This document shows, in pieces, positions 1-9,460 of a DNA stretch of 32,500 nt (position 1 is the first letter of the stretch; every line of letters starts with the position of its first letter). The notes beneath the pieces were generated by a model that saw nothing but the letters and a program-made list of their open reading frames with translations, made no database searches and was not told the origin of the DNA. The stretch covers positions 552,346-584,845 of the forward strand of contig NW_005434656.1 in the NCBI RefSeq assembly GCF_000315625.1, read 5' to 3'. Source of the stretch: Guillardia theta CCMP2712 (taxonomy: Eukaryota > Cryptophyceae > Pyrenomonadales > Geminigeraceae). Made by a program: the position numbers and the translations under genes.

Positions 1-13
1 AAACGGGGACGTC

Positions 14-78
14 CTCCTCCCTCCTCCTCCTCCTCCTCCTCCTCCTCCTCCTCCTCCTCCTCCCTCCTCCTCCTCCTC
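14..78. repeat. TCC/CTC trinucleotide microsatellite
   Basis: A near-perfect (TCC)n tract with a few CTCCC interruptions. It lies beyond the 3' end of gene A. Open frames across it are low-complexity Pro/Ser/Leu and are not treated as genes. Confidence 0.9.
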
Positions 79-466
79 CCTCTTCTCCCCACCTCCTCCC
101 CCTCACCTCACAACCAGCTCCTGCGCTCTCCCGCGTGCTCGCTCGTACGTCGAGTGTCGTCTCCTCGATCGCCCACGTGACCCCTGGGAGGAGCTGGAGG
201 AGAGGCTGCGATCCTCCCTGAGGACGGTGAGGTGATCAGAGGGGAGCAGAAGGAGTGAGAAGAGGGACGGAAGGAGAGGGAGAGGGAGAGTGGGAGAGAG
301 CACGAGCGAGCAAGGGACGGAGGCAAGAGGAGGAGAGGGAAAGGAATTTCAACCTGTGACTTGGTCTTCTTGACGATCTTCTATGTCGACTTCGGCTCTT
401 CCTCGTAGGAGATTCAGATTCAGCCCTTCCTCTCTCGTCACTTTCAGCCAGCACAGCACGCAGCTG
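79..466. other. Region 3' of gene A, possible SR-rich alternative 3' exon
   Basis: No independent gene is seen. On the minus strand, the frame just below the gene A stop (about 350-450) encodes Arg/Ser-rich sequence with SRSRHRR-like stretches. These resemble the RS-rich tail of gene A, so an alternative 3' exon is possible. No intron of convincing length joins them: the best GT-AG pair would be only about 40 bp. The rest, 240-330, is purine-rich low complexity. Confidence 0.3.
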
Positions 467-2852
467 CTACCTCCTCCTCACGTCCAGACGCCCCCGGCCC
501 GGCACAGAGCTCGACCTCTCCCTCCTGCTCCTCGACACGTGCCGCCCTCGCTCCTCCTCCGCCTCCGCCTTAATCACGTCGAGGGGTGTGTGGCCGATGG
601 GAGTGAAGGCGGAAGGCTTCCTCCTGCTGGACCCTCTGCTGGGGATGACGTCGGAGACCTTCCTGGAGGGGGTGATGTCTCCTTTCCTCAGCGCCTTCTC
701 GAGCCTCATAGAGAGCTCTCCCTCGAACTTCTTCGCGTTCGCCTGGTGGTTAGTCAGTTCTGACCTTCACCTCCTCCTCTGCTCGCACGTTGCTCCTTTC
801 CGCTCTCCCCTCCCCTCCCAACCTCATTTCATGTTCTTCTCTCCTCCTTTCCCTCTCTTTGTATTCACCTTCATTGTCGCAGGTGCAGGATACTTGAGAG
901 GATGCTTCTTCTCTGGAGGGCTCACCGCATACTCCGCGCGGTCTAGTCGGAACTTTCGCATCTTCGACCTGGCGTTATCATCGAACTGCCAGCCAGTCAA
1001 GCAGCATCAGATCCTCCCTCCCTTCCCTCCTCTTCCTCCCTCCCCTCCCTCCCCCCTCCCTCCCTCGCCTCCTCCTCCCCTGCTCTCTTCTCCCTCCTTC
1101 CCTCTCTCCTCACCACCACTAGCGCCCCCGTCTCAGCATTGAGCCTCATAGTCGTGTCGACAACCACTCGCTTCCGCTCAGCCTGCGGCACCACCGCCAG
1201 GTCCAGCCCGTTGAACTGTCTGCTCGCGTCCACGTCCGTGGCCTGCTGCCGGCTCTCGTAGTGGTCCAGCAGCGCCTGCAGGTCGCTCTTCTCCACACAC
1301 TCCCTGCGATGATGTCAAGAGGCGACGCCCAGGGCATGTGGAAAGAGCCGAAGTTGGAGCGAGAGGGAGTGAGGGGAGAGAGAGGGGGGGGGTGGGAGGG
1401 AGGGAGAGAGGGAGAGGACACGAGGAGGGAGAGGGAGAGGGAGAGGGGGAGAGGAGGGAGGGGAAACGAAGAGGGGAGAGCTAGAGGAGGATTTGAGGAG
1501 CAACCGGATCTTATACTCCGGCACTGCAAGTTTTCTCAGCTTCTCTTTGATTCTCCTGGTCGACATTTCCCTCTCCTCCTTCACCGAGTGGCTTCTCTGC
1601 CTCTCCCTTCCTCCTCCCGCTTCCTCCCCGCTCGTTATCGTCCTCGGCACCTCGCTGCGTCGTCGGTCGTCCCGCCTGCTCCTCGTGTCCTCCCATTCCA
1701 GTGCCAGGACATCTTGATTGGAGGAAGGGCGCATGCGGGGAGCGGACTTGGCTCGCTCCTTGGCGTCCTCTTGCGCCTGGTGGAACTGCATGATCTCAGC
1801 AGTGGCAGAGGAGGAGAACTTCTGTCGTGAAGGCTTTGAGGAGGAGTCCGCCACGGGGATGAGAGAAGTCTTGGAGCTGTAGGTCACTGGTACCCCCATC
1901 GCCTTCCTCGCTGTCGGGGACTTTGGGATCGGTTTCAACACTCCGCCTACCGACGTGACGTTGGACAGGGAGGGAGAAGGCTGGTTCTCATCGATATCTC
2001 TTCTCGACGTGCGCTCTCGGATCCTGCTGTAGGCGTTGAGCGTGTCCTCCCTGTCCTTCCTCAGCTCTCTCAGTCTCGCTATCTCGTCGTTGCGCTCGTC
2101 GAGCTCCTTCTTCATCCGCTCCAGCTCCTCTCTCAGCGGATGGACGTCGAGAGCTTCGCTGCTCCGCGATGCTACGGTCTCCTTCACCGTCCTCAGCTCC
2201 CGCTGCATGAGGGAAATCGTATCCAGCACCACGTCGCTCACAACCCCGTGCTGACCTCGAGCATCCCCGTCGCCGCTTCTGCTCGACCTCATGGACATGT
2301 GCCGGTCCAGCTCCTCCTCGAAGATGCTCATCTCGACGCTGGGTCGCACGTTCTGCTCCCACCCATCAGGTGACAGTCAGCAAGAGGCGGAATGCCAGCG
2401 GCAGAGCTCACCCGAGCATCAGGGTCCCGTTGAGCGTCGCTGTGAAAATCGGAAGACAGGATCGGTCTCCCAGGCTCTGAATGGAGGAGGGATCATGTCA
2501 GATCAGCATGCGGGTAGGAGGAAGCAGTCGCGAGCATGTACGCACCTCGACGGGATGCGCCGCGCAAGGGAGAAGATGCCATGAGCGGCGACCTGGCCAC
2601 CTCCTGCCCCCGCGCCGAGCCATGATGCTGCCGGCTGAAGGAATCATGCGTGGATGAAGGATGTGCGCTGTTGTACGAGAACCGATCTCCTCTCTCCTCC
2701 GCGAACTGATGTATCGTGCTCCTGCGCATCGGCGAACCAGGCAGCGAGAACGTGTGGGCGGCAGCCTCTGTCAGCAGATGTGACTCCATTGAAACCCTTG
2801 AAACTTGATGGGTGCAAACCTGCCGTTGGACGGTTCCATGTGCTCGTTCCAT
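467..2852 (-). CDS. Orphan coiled-coil protein (gene A), six exons
   Basis: I do not recognise this family. Six exons join in frame to about 600 residues: 2852-2546, 2476-2412, 2352-1505, 1303-1114, 985-869 and 742-467. Junctions use good signals, such as a GTGCGT donor at 2545 and a CTAAC branch site before the acceptor at 743. The N-terminal third is Ser/Arg-rich. The middle, encoded around 2030-2330, is a coiled coil with heptads (motifs REELERMKKEL and NDEIARLREL). The C-terminal part is basic, with short exons joining cleanly (YPAPATMK then ANAKKFEGEL), and it ends in an Arg/Ser-rich tail. The start could be the ATG at 2852 or one at 2789. The introns of 59-371 bp are longer than in the other genes here. 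A cytoskeletal or scaffold role would be a guess. Gene B is divergent, about 2 kb away. Confidence 0.75.
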
Positions 2853-3250
2853 CCAGCCTGCAACAGGGCAAACCTCAAACCAAACAACATCTTAGTGGAG
2901 TTAAATCCAACCTGTTGTAGTAGTAGGTGTACCCTGTTGATTTTGATACGCGCTCTTCCCAACCAAGCGGAAGGTTTTGCGTCATGCCTGCATCTCACTC
3001 CATTTCAACCTGAGATTGTAGCTCGGCATTCTGCAGGATGCATAGCTTATGGAAGCTGCAGACACGCAAGAAGTTAGGTTAACTCTTTCAGACGTGACGT
3101 TGACAAAGCAAGCATAAAGCCTTTTTTCATAGTTAGCGTTCGTTGCAGAATTCCTGCGTGGTAAGAAAGCCTCGCAATCTTTCTATTGTGCAGCTTCTCG
3201 AATCTGTGCTCGTCTTCCCTCTTTCAGTCTCTCCTTGATCCATTCCCATC
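2853..3250. other. Spacer upstream of gene A
   Basis: Ordinary mixed-composition DNA with no credible exon on either strand. It probably holds the gene A promoter and leader. Short open frames here lack splice signals and codon character. Confidence 0.4.
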
Positions 3251-3255
3251 CAATC

Positions 3256-3342
3256 TCATCCCATCCCATCCCATCCCATCCCATCCCATCCCATCCCATC
3301 CCATCCCATCCCATCCCATCCCATCCCATCCCATCCCATCAT
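3256..3342. repeat. CATCC pentanucleotide array
   Basis: About 17 tandem copies of a 5-bp unit (CATCC), almost perfect. The reading frames through it give Ser-His-Pro-Ile repeats on + and Gly-Met-Gly-Trp-Asp repeats on -, which are artefacts. It lies upstream of gene A, where the gene A sense strand is purine-rich. Confidence 0.95.
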
Positions 3343-3449
3343 CCGCCTCATCCCATCCCATCCCGAGTCCATCCTCCCTCCATCTCCTCGATCCTCGATC
3401 CCCTCCTCGCTTCTTGCATGATCCAAATGACCAACTTGTCAAACGGTTA

Positions 3450-3665
3450 ACCACCCCACCATCCTCCTACACTACCCCACCCACTCTTGTTTGCCTTGCT
3501 CCTCGGATCTCTCAGCACCACCCCTACCAGCTCCCGCGCCCACCCCTACTGTGGACTCGAGCCCGGGTCTCACGGTTTGCCTCAACAGTGCCTACTCTCC
3601 AACCGTACGGTACCCCTGACGGTACCCCTCCCATCATTGCATGACCCCCGACCCACCCCACCCCC
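3450..3665 (+). other. C-rich arm of the A/B head-to-head spacer
   Basis: CCACCCC and CCCCACC runs are scattered through this stretch, including ACCACCCCACC near 3450 and CCCACCCCACCCCC near 3650. Read in the direction of gene A it is a GGGGTGG tract with G-quadruplex potential. It mirrors the G-rich arm at 4397-4690. Confidence 0.7.
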
Positions 3666-3739
3666 ATCTTTGAAGTTTTTCGATTGTTCCCCAAGTCATT
3701 ATATGGCTCTCTAGGGAGGGTTATTCCGCTACCTAGTTC

Positions 3740-4375
3740 AAGTTCAAGTTAGCCTGGCAGCCGCGGGAGTCCGCTCGGAGTCACTGAGTCAGCCCGGCTA
3801 GTAGCCGCAGCCGGCCCGGGCGGCCGGCGCAGGCGGCGGGCCGGCGGCCCAGACTCAGCCATGATCGGACGACGGACGGTAGTGAGTCAAGATCGGACCG
3901 GTGACTGGACTGAAACGGCCGGGCCGGCGGGCCGCCCGGAGCCTCTGCAGTCACCCGCAGTGCGGCGCCGCGCTCTACCGAAAAATTTAAGTGCCAAATT
4001 AACGAAAGGCCTGCCATAGTGAACCGTGCATGGTCGGGTGGACTCCATGTGAACCCCAAAAAAAGTAGAAAAAAAAAGACCAGATTTGCTAGGGCCCCGG
4101 ATATCTGCGTGACTTTAGCATAGTACAACTTGGCAAGTCCAAGTCTAACAAACTTGTGCTCCCCGAGTCCGACGGTCCCGGTCCGGTCAGATCAGGCCGG
4201 CCCGCAGGGCGGCGGCACGGCCGCGGCTCGGACCGTCGGGACCATCGTCTGACGGACTGTCACGCCCGTCCGTCCGGTCGAGCCATCGGAGGTGACGCCG
4301 CCCGGCCGGCCCGGCATATGCTCCGAACTGTCCGGGCCCCGGCGTCCGTCACACTGTCACAGGACAACTAGCACA
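3740..4375. other. GC-rich island 1
   Basis: Very rich in GGCC, CCGG and CGGC words, unlike neighbouring DNA, with an AT-rich interior at about 3980-4150. The island carries ACTGAGTCA near 3783 and the right-end motif CACACTGTCACAGG near 4350. Similar words occur in island 2 at 28430-28890. No long ORF has protein-like composition, and I could not fold it into a tRNA or rRNA. Confidence 0.6.
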
Positions 4376-4396
4376 GTTTGACTGAACTCGATCAAG

Positions 4397-4690
4397 AGGG
4401 GTGGAATCTATGGAGGGGGTGGTGGTTCCAGGGGGTGGTACTATGACCCAGAGTGCAGGGACTGAAATCAAATACGGTAGGGTAGGGAAACCATGATGGG
4501 GTGAGGGTGTAAAGTACGGGGTACTTTTGAAAGAATTTAGTCTTCCATTCGGGGTGGTGACAATAAATTGTTCTTAACAACAGGGAGGGGTAGTAAAACA
4601 ATATAGGGGGTTCTTTTTGGATAGGAGGGGTGTCGGCAACATGGGCATGGCATGAGGTAGGTACACAGCGATAAGGGGGTAGGGTTCATC
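4397..4690 (+). other. G-rich arm of the A/B head-to-head spacer
   Basis: Repeated GGGGTGG, GGGGGTGG and GTAGGGTAGGG words, G-rich on the plus strand, which is the sense strand of gene B 170 bp downstream. It is the strand-switched counterpart of the C-rich arm at 3450-3665. Confidence 0.7.
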
Positions 4691-4865
4691 ACGGGCGAGG
4701 AGCGGCAGGTATGGTGGGCTCGTGCGGGAGGGGAAGGGAGGGAGGGGGAGAAGCAGTCGATATGCGCAGGGATTGGATGTTTCCTGACGTGTTTGTGTCA
4801 TGATACATCTCCTCTGCCTCCCACGTCTGATTTTGTCGTCTCAGTGACATCTCGATATCGAAAGA

Positions 4866-6373
4866 ATGAGCGCCGTCGGGTGAGTTTATAATCGCCCTTC
4901 TCCGCTGCCCATGACTTTCCGTTCCAGTGAAGCAAACGGGTCTGATGTAACAGCCAAACCCGAGCAGAAGATGATAGTCTTCGGGATTCCGTATCATATA
5001 ACAAGTGAGGGCTTCCGAGACTACTTTGCTCAGTTCGGAGAGCTGCAGGAGTGCGAGCTAATGTTCAGCCGAGAAGGAAGGTCCCGTGGGTTCGGCTTCG
5101 TCCTGTACAAGGACGAGGAAACCAACACTCGGGTGAAGGACATGCAGCACAGCATGGAAGGAAGAAGTTTGGATCTCAAACTGAGAGACACGGGCGACAG
5201 ATTCAAGCATGATGAAGGACGGCCGGCCCTGTCTAAGACGAAGATCTTCATCGGCCGACTTGGAGATGCTGTGGAACCAGGTTGACGTCTAGATGAATCC
5301 TGTTCTTCCTTCTGACTTGGATGCCTTCGAAAAGAGGATCTCCGCCAGTACTTCGAGCAGTTCGGAGCCATTACTGATGTTTTCATGCCTGTGCATCATG
5401 CCACTGGGAAACGCAAGAATTGTGGGTTTGTAGAATTTCAAGATCCAAGCAGCGCAAGTCAAGCTCTCGAACAGCCAAAACACGTCATCAAAGGCGTTGA
5501 ATGCACCGCACAGGTGCAACTCATTGCTGTCTTGACCTTGGACTTGCTTCCCTGACCGTTTTCTCGCTAGGCCGCTGCTCCCAAGGTGGACAAGCATGAT
5601 AGACGAGGCTTCGATGGCTATGGGATGGATCGTTTCGGCTTTGATCGAGGATTCGGACGCGGTTTCAGGGGAGATTATGGTGGCTGGGGTCGAGATGGCC
5701 GGGATAGCTGGAGCATGCGAGACAGAAGCCCTCGCAGGTTCGACGACCCTCGTATGATGGGGATGCGTGACGACATGATGGGTCGCCCGGTAGGGACCGT
5801 GGCTCCTCTTCTCTGATTGTGAATCTCATGAGAATGCAGGGCTGGGATGGCATGGGTGCAATGGGTGGCGGGATGGAGGACATGTGGAGCATGATGTTTG
5901 AACGAATGCGTGAAATGTATGATCGTGGGGATCCCTACGGGATGGGCGCGGGTGCTGGATACATGGGTGGTGCTGGCTACATGGGCGGCCGTGAAGCGCC
6001 TGCATGGGGGGCGGCGCCCGCTGCTGGTTCAAGATTCGCAGCCGCAGGGGAGATGCGTCGTCTGCTCATCGAAAACATTCCAAGGTGCCTATCGAAAAGT
6101 GGCTTATTACTGGTGACGTTGATGTTCGAAAGGTCGATTGCATGGCAGACTTTGAAAGATCTTTTCAAACGCTTTGGAAATGTTATCAGAGCTGATGTGT
6201 ATCCAGACGGTCAAGGGACCGTGGTCTTCGATAATACCAACGACGCTCGCACTGCATTAACAGGTAGGTCAATCATTGAGGTGTTGACTTGTACGATGCA
6301 TTGGTTTGATTTATGTGCAGCAATGAATGGACATTTGTTGGAAGGAAATCAGATCCGCATCAGGCTTGAGTGA
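4866..6373 (+). CDS. Three-RRM RNA-binding protein, TDP-43-like N-terminal pair (gene B)
   Basis: Seven exons: 4866-4879, 4928-5280, 5335-5513, 5571-5789, 5840-6084, 6133-6263 and 6321-6373. They join to 397 residues, and all introns are 48-57 bp. RRM1 has RNP2 MIVFGIPYHI and RNP1 RGFGFVLY. RRM2 has RNP2 KIFIGRL and RNP1 KNCGFVEF, followed by KHVIKGVECTAQ. The spacing and the motifs DYFAQFGE, FGAITDVFMP and VIKG are those of the TARDBP/TDP-43 tandem RRMs. An Arg/Gly/Met-rich linker (GFGRGFRGDYGGWG) follows. A third, C-terminal RRM with LIENIPRSIAWQTLKDLF resembles the last RRM of hnRNP M-type proteins. The likely role is nuclear RNA binding in splicing or stability. The start is the ATG at 4866; the ATG at 4911 lies within intron 1. 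Similarity was judged by eye, so orthology is unproven. Confidence 0.88.
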
Positions 6374-7331
6374 ACAGGTTGATTCGAGGAAGCGTTGGCC
6401 TTGACACGAGGAGGTGTGATTGGAAGGATGGTGGTTTAGTCGAGGCCTTTGACAGTGAGACTGCAAGGTGATCAGGCCGGATAGTTCGAAGAGTGAAGGA
6501 AGTACAATGGAGGCAGAAGTGTCGTGGGCATGATCTTCTACGCGGATGCGATGTCTAGAGCTTGAGGTTGAATCGTTCATAGCGGAAGGAGGACTGGAGG
6601 GTTCCGGTTGCAAGGCAGACGTGGATGAGGAGAGGCCGCGAGAGGAGATAAGAGTTTCAAGATTCGGGGACAGTTCTATAATTAGTTGGTAATTTTTTGG
6701 TCTAGAGTTCTTTACTTTCTCTTGAATGATTGTGAGGATTGAATGTGGAGGCCAAGTGAAATCGTGAGTCACAATCAGTTGAGGGGTTATATTGTCGTAC
6801 TGGCGAGGGAGGGGAACAGAGCAAGGTAAAGCTATGCTGCTGCTGTGCTTTTGCTTTCTTGAAGGTCGTGAGCGCATTATTGCTGTGCCGAATGCACATA
6901 TTTAAGTGTATGTGTGGAATGAAGGGAATCTCCGCCCGTTGAAGATCGCCAGGCAGCTGCTGGGCTAGAATCTCTGCCAGGAGGCTGCTGGGCTCCAGTG
7001 AGATCATCGGTGATCCCCTGCTGGTAACCTGCTGATCTAAGGGCGTGAGTAAAGCACTGGCTGATCTAAGGGCGTGAGTAAAGCACTGGGATGAATCCGT
7101 GAAAGATGGTAGACCGGAAACCATGTCTGTGGGCGACAGGAGGCTACACAGGGTGGGCAAGGGAGTGAAGCAGGGAGGAAGGAAGCGAGTTGGATCAGGA
7201 GGAGGAGGACGAGGATAGAAGAGTCATCCGATGCTCAGCAGGCACGTGCCACTTGCGATGAGCTCTGAGACAGCCCGCGCCTCGTAAGCTGACGGAGAGG
7301 CGTTTGAGAGGAAGGTGGAAGAACGGGAAGC
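6374..7331. other. Spacer between genes B and C
   Basis: No gene is seen. The first part is probably the gene B 3' UTR. Minus-strand open frames at 6311-6877 and 6702-7160 lack splice signals and any recognisable domain. The only structured element is a 29-bp tandem duplication at 7032-7089. Purine-rich DNA leads into gene C. Confidence 0.5.
7032..7089. repeat. 29-bp tandem duplication
   Basis: Two perfect adjacent copies, 7032-7060 and 7061-7089, of a unit starting CTGATCTAAGGGCG and ending AAAGCACTGG. It lies in non-coding sequence. Confidence 0.95.
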
Positions 7332-9399
7332 ATGGTTTGCCTCCTCCTGGTGGCAGGGATTCTCGTGCAAGGAGGTCTGGTGGGATCAGCAACTTCTCTC
7401 TCTCTCTCTTTCGCGCCTTCGCTCCGTCTCGCTCGCTCTGCTCCTTCGCCCCACATCTCCCTCAGACCCCACGGCCTCCGTCCAGGAGCAGTTGGACGGA
7501 GCAGAGTGACGCTGTGGAGCGATCGCAGAGGCTTGTACGAGCCGACTGAGCCGAACCAGCAAGGGCTCCTGCCAGTCGACGACACGCACTCGCTCTTCTA
7601 TCACGTCTACGGCAACAGCACCTCGCAACATGTTGCCCTCTCCCTCCATGGCGGCCCTGGGGCAGGCAGCTTCCCTCGACATGCGCGTTTCTTCGACCCC
7701 AAGAGGTCGATGAGGGCTGGGGACTGCGACGAGCTGAAGCTCTAGCGCAGATGTCGCGTCGTCCTCTTCGATCAGCGTGGCTGCGGATCCTCGACGCCGC
7801 GGGGGTGAAACTTTGAGCTGTGTGGCCCTGGAAGCACTGACGCGATGAGACGCGGCAGGAGCATCGACAACAACGACACGCCCAACCTGATCGCCGACAT
7901 TGAGGAAGAGACTCTTGCTGCCTCCTCCAGCTGACGTCCCAGCAGAGGCTGAGGGTCCATCTCAACGTCTCCACATGGGACATCGTGCTCGGGGTAACCT
8001 CGCTCGCTCGCTCCCTCCCTCTCACGCTCTTTTAGGGTAGCTGGGGAAGCACTCTCGCTCTTGCGTACTCGCAGGAGTATCCGGAGAGGGTGAGGTCGTG
8101 GAGACGGCAGCGCCGGAGACTGACGCGAGCAGGTCCGGGCGATGGTGCTGCGAGGAGTGTGTCTGATGCGAGCCAAGGAGATCTGCTGGCTGTTCGGACC
8201 TGAGGCCTGAGGAGGAGAGGGAGGAGGCGCAAGGGCTGACGGAGACGCAGGGAGGATGTCGAGCTCTACTTCCTCGAGCATACAAGGAGTTCGTGAGCGA
8301 CTTGCTGTGCGGCCCCGCCCGCCCTCCCCCGTCGCTGATGCGCCGGCAGGGAGCACGAGACCGTCAGCTGCAAGACCGTCCTCGAGGCCTACAGCAGGCA
8401 TGCGCGTCTCAGCGCGCCTGCTGCGAGTGACCCGAGCGTAGGAGACTTTTCAGCAGCAACACGACGACGCAAGGAGCAGCTGCGAGGAGGTGGAGGTGAG
8501 TGTGCGATGCAGGAGCCGACGTCTGCTTCAGGTGGCTCTCGTGGGAGTACAGTGTGTCCTCCCTGCATCAAGCTGCTGTCCTCAACGCGACTGGGACGCT
8601 CTCTGCAAGTTCTGTTGTCGAGTGGGACGGGAGTCGGTGGCTCGTGGACGGGAAGGACGAGGAGGAGCTGAAGGCAGAGGTGAGGGCTGGAGGAGGGGAA
8701 GGAGGAATGAAGGAGGAATGAAGGAGGAATGAAGGAGGAATGAAGGAGGAATGAAGGAGGAATGAAGGAGGAATGAAGGAGGAATGAAGGAGGAATGAAG
8801 GAGGAATGAAGGAGGAACAGGCGAGGAGGAGAAGCTCTGTCACTTTGACAGCCAACACCTCCAAGACCAACGGGAACCGTCTGCCTGCCCCTTGTTCTCT
8901 AAACTCTCAGTGACTGTCTTGTCTCAGAGAGTCGGCCGGCCCCCTCAGCCCCCTATGTGCCTGCTCAGGTCAGCTGCCCTCGCCCCTCGCCTTCTAACCG
9001 ACATGATCTGCAGGCCATGCTGACCTGCTGGTACTCTCTGCATGGGGGCTTCTTGGAGGAGGAGGCGATTCTTCAGCCGCAGCGCATGGAGCGGATTCGG
9101 CACATTCCGTGCATAGCAGTGCAAGGAGCAGCCGACTACATCTGCCCACCATGTACTCCCTTGCTCTCTGCTCCTGCTCCTCTCCTGCCAACCGGCCTTC
9201 CCCTCCTGGTGACTGCGGTGCAGGGACAGCGCTGGACCTGCATGAGGCCTGGCCGGAAATGAAGCTGAGGCTGGTAGCAGGAGCAGGACATTCCATGTAT
9301 GACCCGGAGATCACAAGCGAGCTTGTCAAGGCGACCGACTTCCTCCTCGACCGTCACACGAGCGACAGCGGCGAGGGGCAGGAAGAGGAAACAAGTTGA
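7332..9399 (+). CDS. Proline iminopeptidase-like alpha/beta hydrolase (gene C), exon model partly unresolved
   Basis: A member of peptidase family S33, whose proline iminopeptidases release N-terminal proline from peptides. The conserved order is present: LHGGPGAGSFPRHARFFDP, then VVLFDQRGCGSSTPRG after the 7706-7750 intron, then NNDTPNLIADIEE, then the nucleophile elbow GGSWGS split by 7994-8035. Next come MVLRGVCLMRAKEICWLF, WLSWEY, GAADYICPPW with the likely acid Asp, and AGAGHSMYDPEI with the catalytic His. The last exons are 9014-9152 and 9224-9399. Introns are 43-54 bp plus one of 71 bp. Problems remain: no GT donor at about 7908 (needs a GA donor or a 1-base shift), a GC donor at 8205, and an unresolved junction near 8425-8470. 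The N-terminus is hydrophobic and then Ser/Arg-rich, possibly an organelle or secretory targeting region, but an intron may also lie there. It may be functional or decaying. Confidence 0.8.
8701..8816. repeat. 11-bp minisatellite inside gene C
   Basis: About ten perfect tandem copies of GGAGGAATGAA followed by a partial unit. It sits just after the exon ending near 8680 (DEEELKAE then a GTGAGG donor), so it is probably within an intron. It expands that intron well beyond the 45-bp norm of this gene. Confidence 0.95.
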
Positions 9400-9460
9400 G
9401 AGGAGAGGAGAGAAGGTTAAGGCGAAGTAAGATGAAGGCAAGAAGCATCGATCTCATAGG

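Noticed and set aside
3186-3644. Long plus-strand ORF with Ser-His-Pro-Ile repeats
   Set aside because: It is a translation of the CATCC array and C-rich DNA, with no domain or splice support.
3740-4375. rRNA, tRNA or transposase gene in the GC-rich islands
   Set aside because: No tRNA B-box or cloverleaf, no recognisable rRNA stretch and no transposase motif could be found by eye.
6311-7160. Two long minus-strand ORFs between genes B and C
   Set aside because: No domain, no splice signals, and the first overlaps the gene B coding exon; probably 3' UTR and spacer.
8701-8816. Possible CRISPR-like array
   Set aside because: Tandem units with no spacers, in a eukaryotic intron-bearing gene. 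The same applies to the other short arrays.
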